Position numbers and translations under genes: made by a program | Assembly: GCA_031835245.1 (NCBI GenBank) | Contig: JAVKOQ010000028.1 | Span: forward strand, 159,001-223,000 | Length of the DNA stretch: 64,000 bases | DNA from: Balamuthia mandrillaris | Taxonomy: Eukaryota; Discosea; Longamoebia; Balamuthiidae | Direction: 5' to 3' | Shown: in pieces, positions 62,446 through 64,000 of the stretch | Numbering within the stretch: position 1 is the first letter of the stretch | How the letters are laid out: each line of letters opens with the position of its first letter | Notes under the pieces: model-generated | Told to the model about the DNA's origin: nothing | The model's input: the letters and a program-made list of their open reading frames with translations, nothing else | The model's database searches: none

Positions 62446-62926
62446 TTAAGCATAGTACTGGAGGCTCTTCTTCTTCTTGGCCACGACTTGGTTGATGCCC
62501 TCCATAAAGTCCTCGTGCTGCAGCTCGGTGGCCTCCCTTCGGAGGGCCAGCATGCCGGCCTCCACGCAGACAGCCTTGAGCTGCGCGCCGTTAAAGTCAT
62601 CCGTGCAACGGGCCAACTCCTCAAAGTTGACCTCCGGGCTGACGTTCATCTTTCGGGAGTGGATGCGGAGGATCTTTTGACGGGCCTCCTCGTCCGGCAG
62701 AGGGAACTCAATCTTACGGTCCAGACGACCGGAGCGGAGCAACGCTGGGTCGAGAATGTCAATTCGGTTCGTTGCTGCTATCACTGTTTTGTTTTGTTTT
62801 GTTTTGTTTTGTTTTGTTTTGTTTTGTTTTGTTTTGTTTTGTTTTGTTTTGTTTTGTTTTGTTTTGTTTTGTTTTGTTTTGTTTGGTGTTGTGAGCAAAA
62901 GAAAGAACCAAAAGAAAAAAAGGAGA

Positions 62927-62957
<31 letters not shown>

Positions 62958-63894
62958 GAGAAGTATGGAGGAAGAGAAACCTTTGATGCTTGTATCACTG
63001 CTAAAACCATCCAACTGGTTCAACAATTCCAACATGGTCCTCTGCACCTCTCTGTCTCCAGACTTCTCGCTGTCAAAGCGTTTTGTGCCAATGGCATCCA
63101 ACTCGTCGATAAAGATGATAGCGGGAGACTTCTCCTTGGCCAACGCAAACGCATCACGAACCAGCTTGGCGCCATCACCAATGAACATCTGGACCAGCTG
63201 AGGACCGGCCAGCTTCAAGAAAGTGGACTTTGTCTGAGCGGCGCAAGCTCGGGCCATCAAGGTCTTGCCGGTGCCTGGAGGGCCGTAGAGCAACACTCCC
63301 TTGGGGGGTTGAATGCCGATGGTATCAAAGCGGTCCTTTTGGGCGATGGGCAGGACTACCGCCTCCACCAGCTCTTGGATTTGTTTTTCTAGACCGCCAA
63401 CGTCGTTGTATTCTTCGGTAGGACGTTCGTCGACTTCCATAGCTTTGACTCGTGCGTCATATCTGATTGTGTTAAAAGTTGATCAACGGAAGAAAGCAAG
63501 ACTAGAAGGTGAGAAAGGAAACATACTCTGGAGGCAATGTGTCGAGAACGAGATAACTGTCTTTGTTGACACCAATAAGATCTCCAGGAGTCAATTTGGT
63601 GTGATCTACCAGTCCTATCACTGGCAAAAAAATGGTCTGAGTGGAAGTGAGTGTTAGTAAGATAAAAGCAAGTATTTTGCAAAGAGAGAACGAGAAGAGA
63701 AAAGAGAAGAGAAGAGAGAGGGCACAATGGAAGAGAAGAGAGAAGAGAGGAAGAGAAACAAAAGAACAGTGAAGTGAAGAATATGCATACCTTTCTGTCA
63801 GATGTTTTAATCACAGCACACTTGTCAGTGTGGGCATCAGCCTCCATGCTGCTGCCGTCTTCAGTGACTTCAGGCTCCGCATCAATCAACTTGA
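62446..63894 (-). CDS. RPT5: 26S proteasome regulatory ATPase Rpt5 (5' end outside the window)
   Basis: Visible exons: 63894-63791, 63636-63527, 63462-62981 and 62783-62446; earlier exons lie beyond the right edge. The OB-fold part ([29 protein letters not shown]) precedes the AAA module with Walker [21 protein letters not shown], Walker [20 protein letters not shown] and the arginine-finger region [16 protein letters not shown]. It ends LQYYA, with the HbYX-type C-terminus of Rpt5/PSMC3 that docks into the 20S core. It unfolds substrates in the proteasome base. The last intron is largely a (TTTTG)n repeat, which reads CAAAA on the coding strand, so its acceptor lacks a normal pyrimidine tract. 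Confidence 0.96.
62785..62884. repeat. (TTTTG)n pentanucleotide repeat in the Rpt5 intron
   Basis: About twenty perfect TTTTG units directly next to the acceptor of the last intron. Confidence 0.96.
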
Positions 63895-63961
63895 CTCGTC
63901 AGAAAAAAGAAGTGAGTGAATGAAGAATACTGATTTTTTCAGATCTACAAACGAAAGAGAG

Positions 63962-64000
<39 letters not shown>

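Overview
This is a 64 kb stretch of a nuclear eukaryotic genome, gene-dense and intron-rich. The evidence is GT-AG introns mostly 60-250 nt long, an actin gene, a TATA box, and families such as 26S proteasome ATPase, eIF3g, ALG5, EDEM, SEC11 and a Frizzled-like receptor. The actin is very close to Acanthamoeba-type actin. The Frizzled-like receptor, F-box/MORN proteins and many (TC)n introns fit an amoebozoan, most likely the Acanthamoeba/Balamuthia branch. The species is inferred; only the eukaryotic, amoebozoan-like character is well supported. I assembled the exon chains by reading frames across GT...AG junctions, and every chain closes in frame unless stated.

Layout. 1-1106 has no convincing gene. 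1.1-8.2 kb: an F-box/MORN protein, ALG5 and intronless actin, all on +. 8.7-10.2 kb (-): eIF3g. 11.5-13.9 kb (+): a C2H2/SWIM/RING protein. 14.2-18.5 kb (-): a large fusion with a UBE2Q-like pseudo-E2, a UFD1 core, zinc fingers and MYND. 19.0-22.8 kb: a PH protein (-), a two-pass membrane protein (+) and a coiled-coil protein (-). 23.3-30.3 kb (+): an SPCA-type Ca/Mn P-type ATPase whose first intron holds an intact Mutator-like (MULE) transposon (24659-28369). 30.9-36.7 kb (+): two tandem paralogues encoding secreted proteins built from about 20-residue glycine-rich repeats, one repeat per exon, ending in a short coiled coil. These resemble bacterial trimeric-autotransporter heads or phage fibres and are the most unusual system here. 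37.3-43.1 kb: an F-box protein (+), a Tudor/G-patch protein (-), an AlkB-like dioxygenase (+) and an MBD4-like DNA glycosylase (-). 43.7-50.6 kb: a small two-pass membrane protein (+), EDEM with a PA domain (-) and two tandem C2 proteins (+). 50.8-62.4 kb, all +: an F-box/DUF1399 protein, a GH31 glycosidase, a Frizzled-like receptor, the SEC11 signal peptidase and an F-box protein. 62.4 kb to the right edge (-): Rpt5, incomplete.

Shared themes. The secretory pathway and ER quality control recur (ALG5, EDEM, SEC11, SPCA, GH31). So does ubiquitin/proteasome biology (four F-box genes, RING/SWIM protein, UFD1 fusion, Rpt5). Two neighbouring genes are AlkB-like and MBD4-like DNA-repair enzymes. 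Simple repeats sit almost entirely in introns and spacers, with pyrimidines on the coding strand. A palindromic GTCGAC word recurs in spacers.
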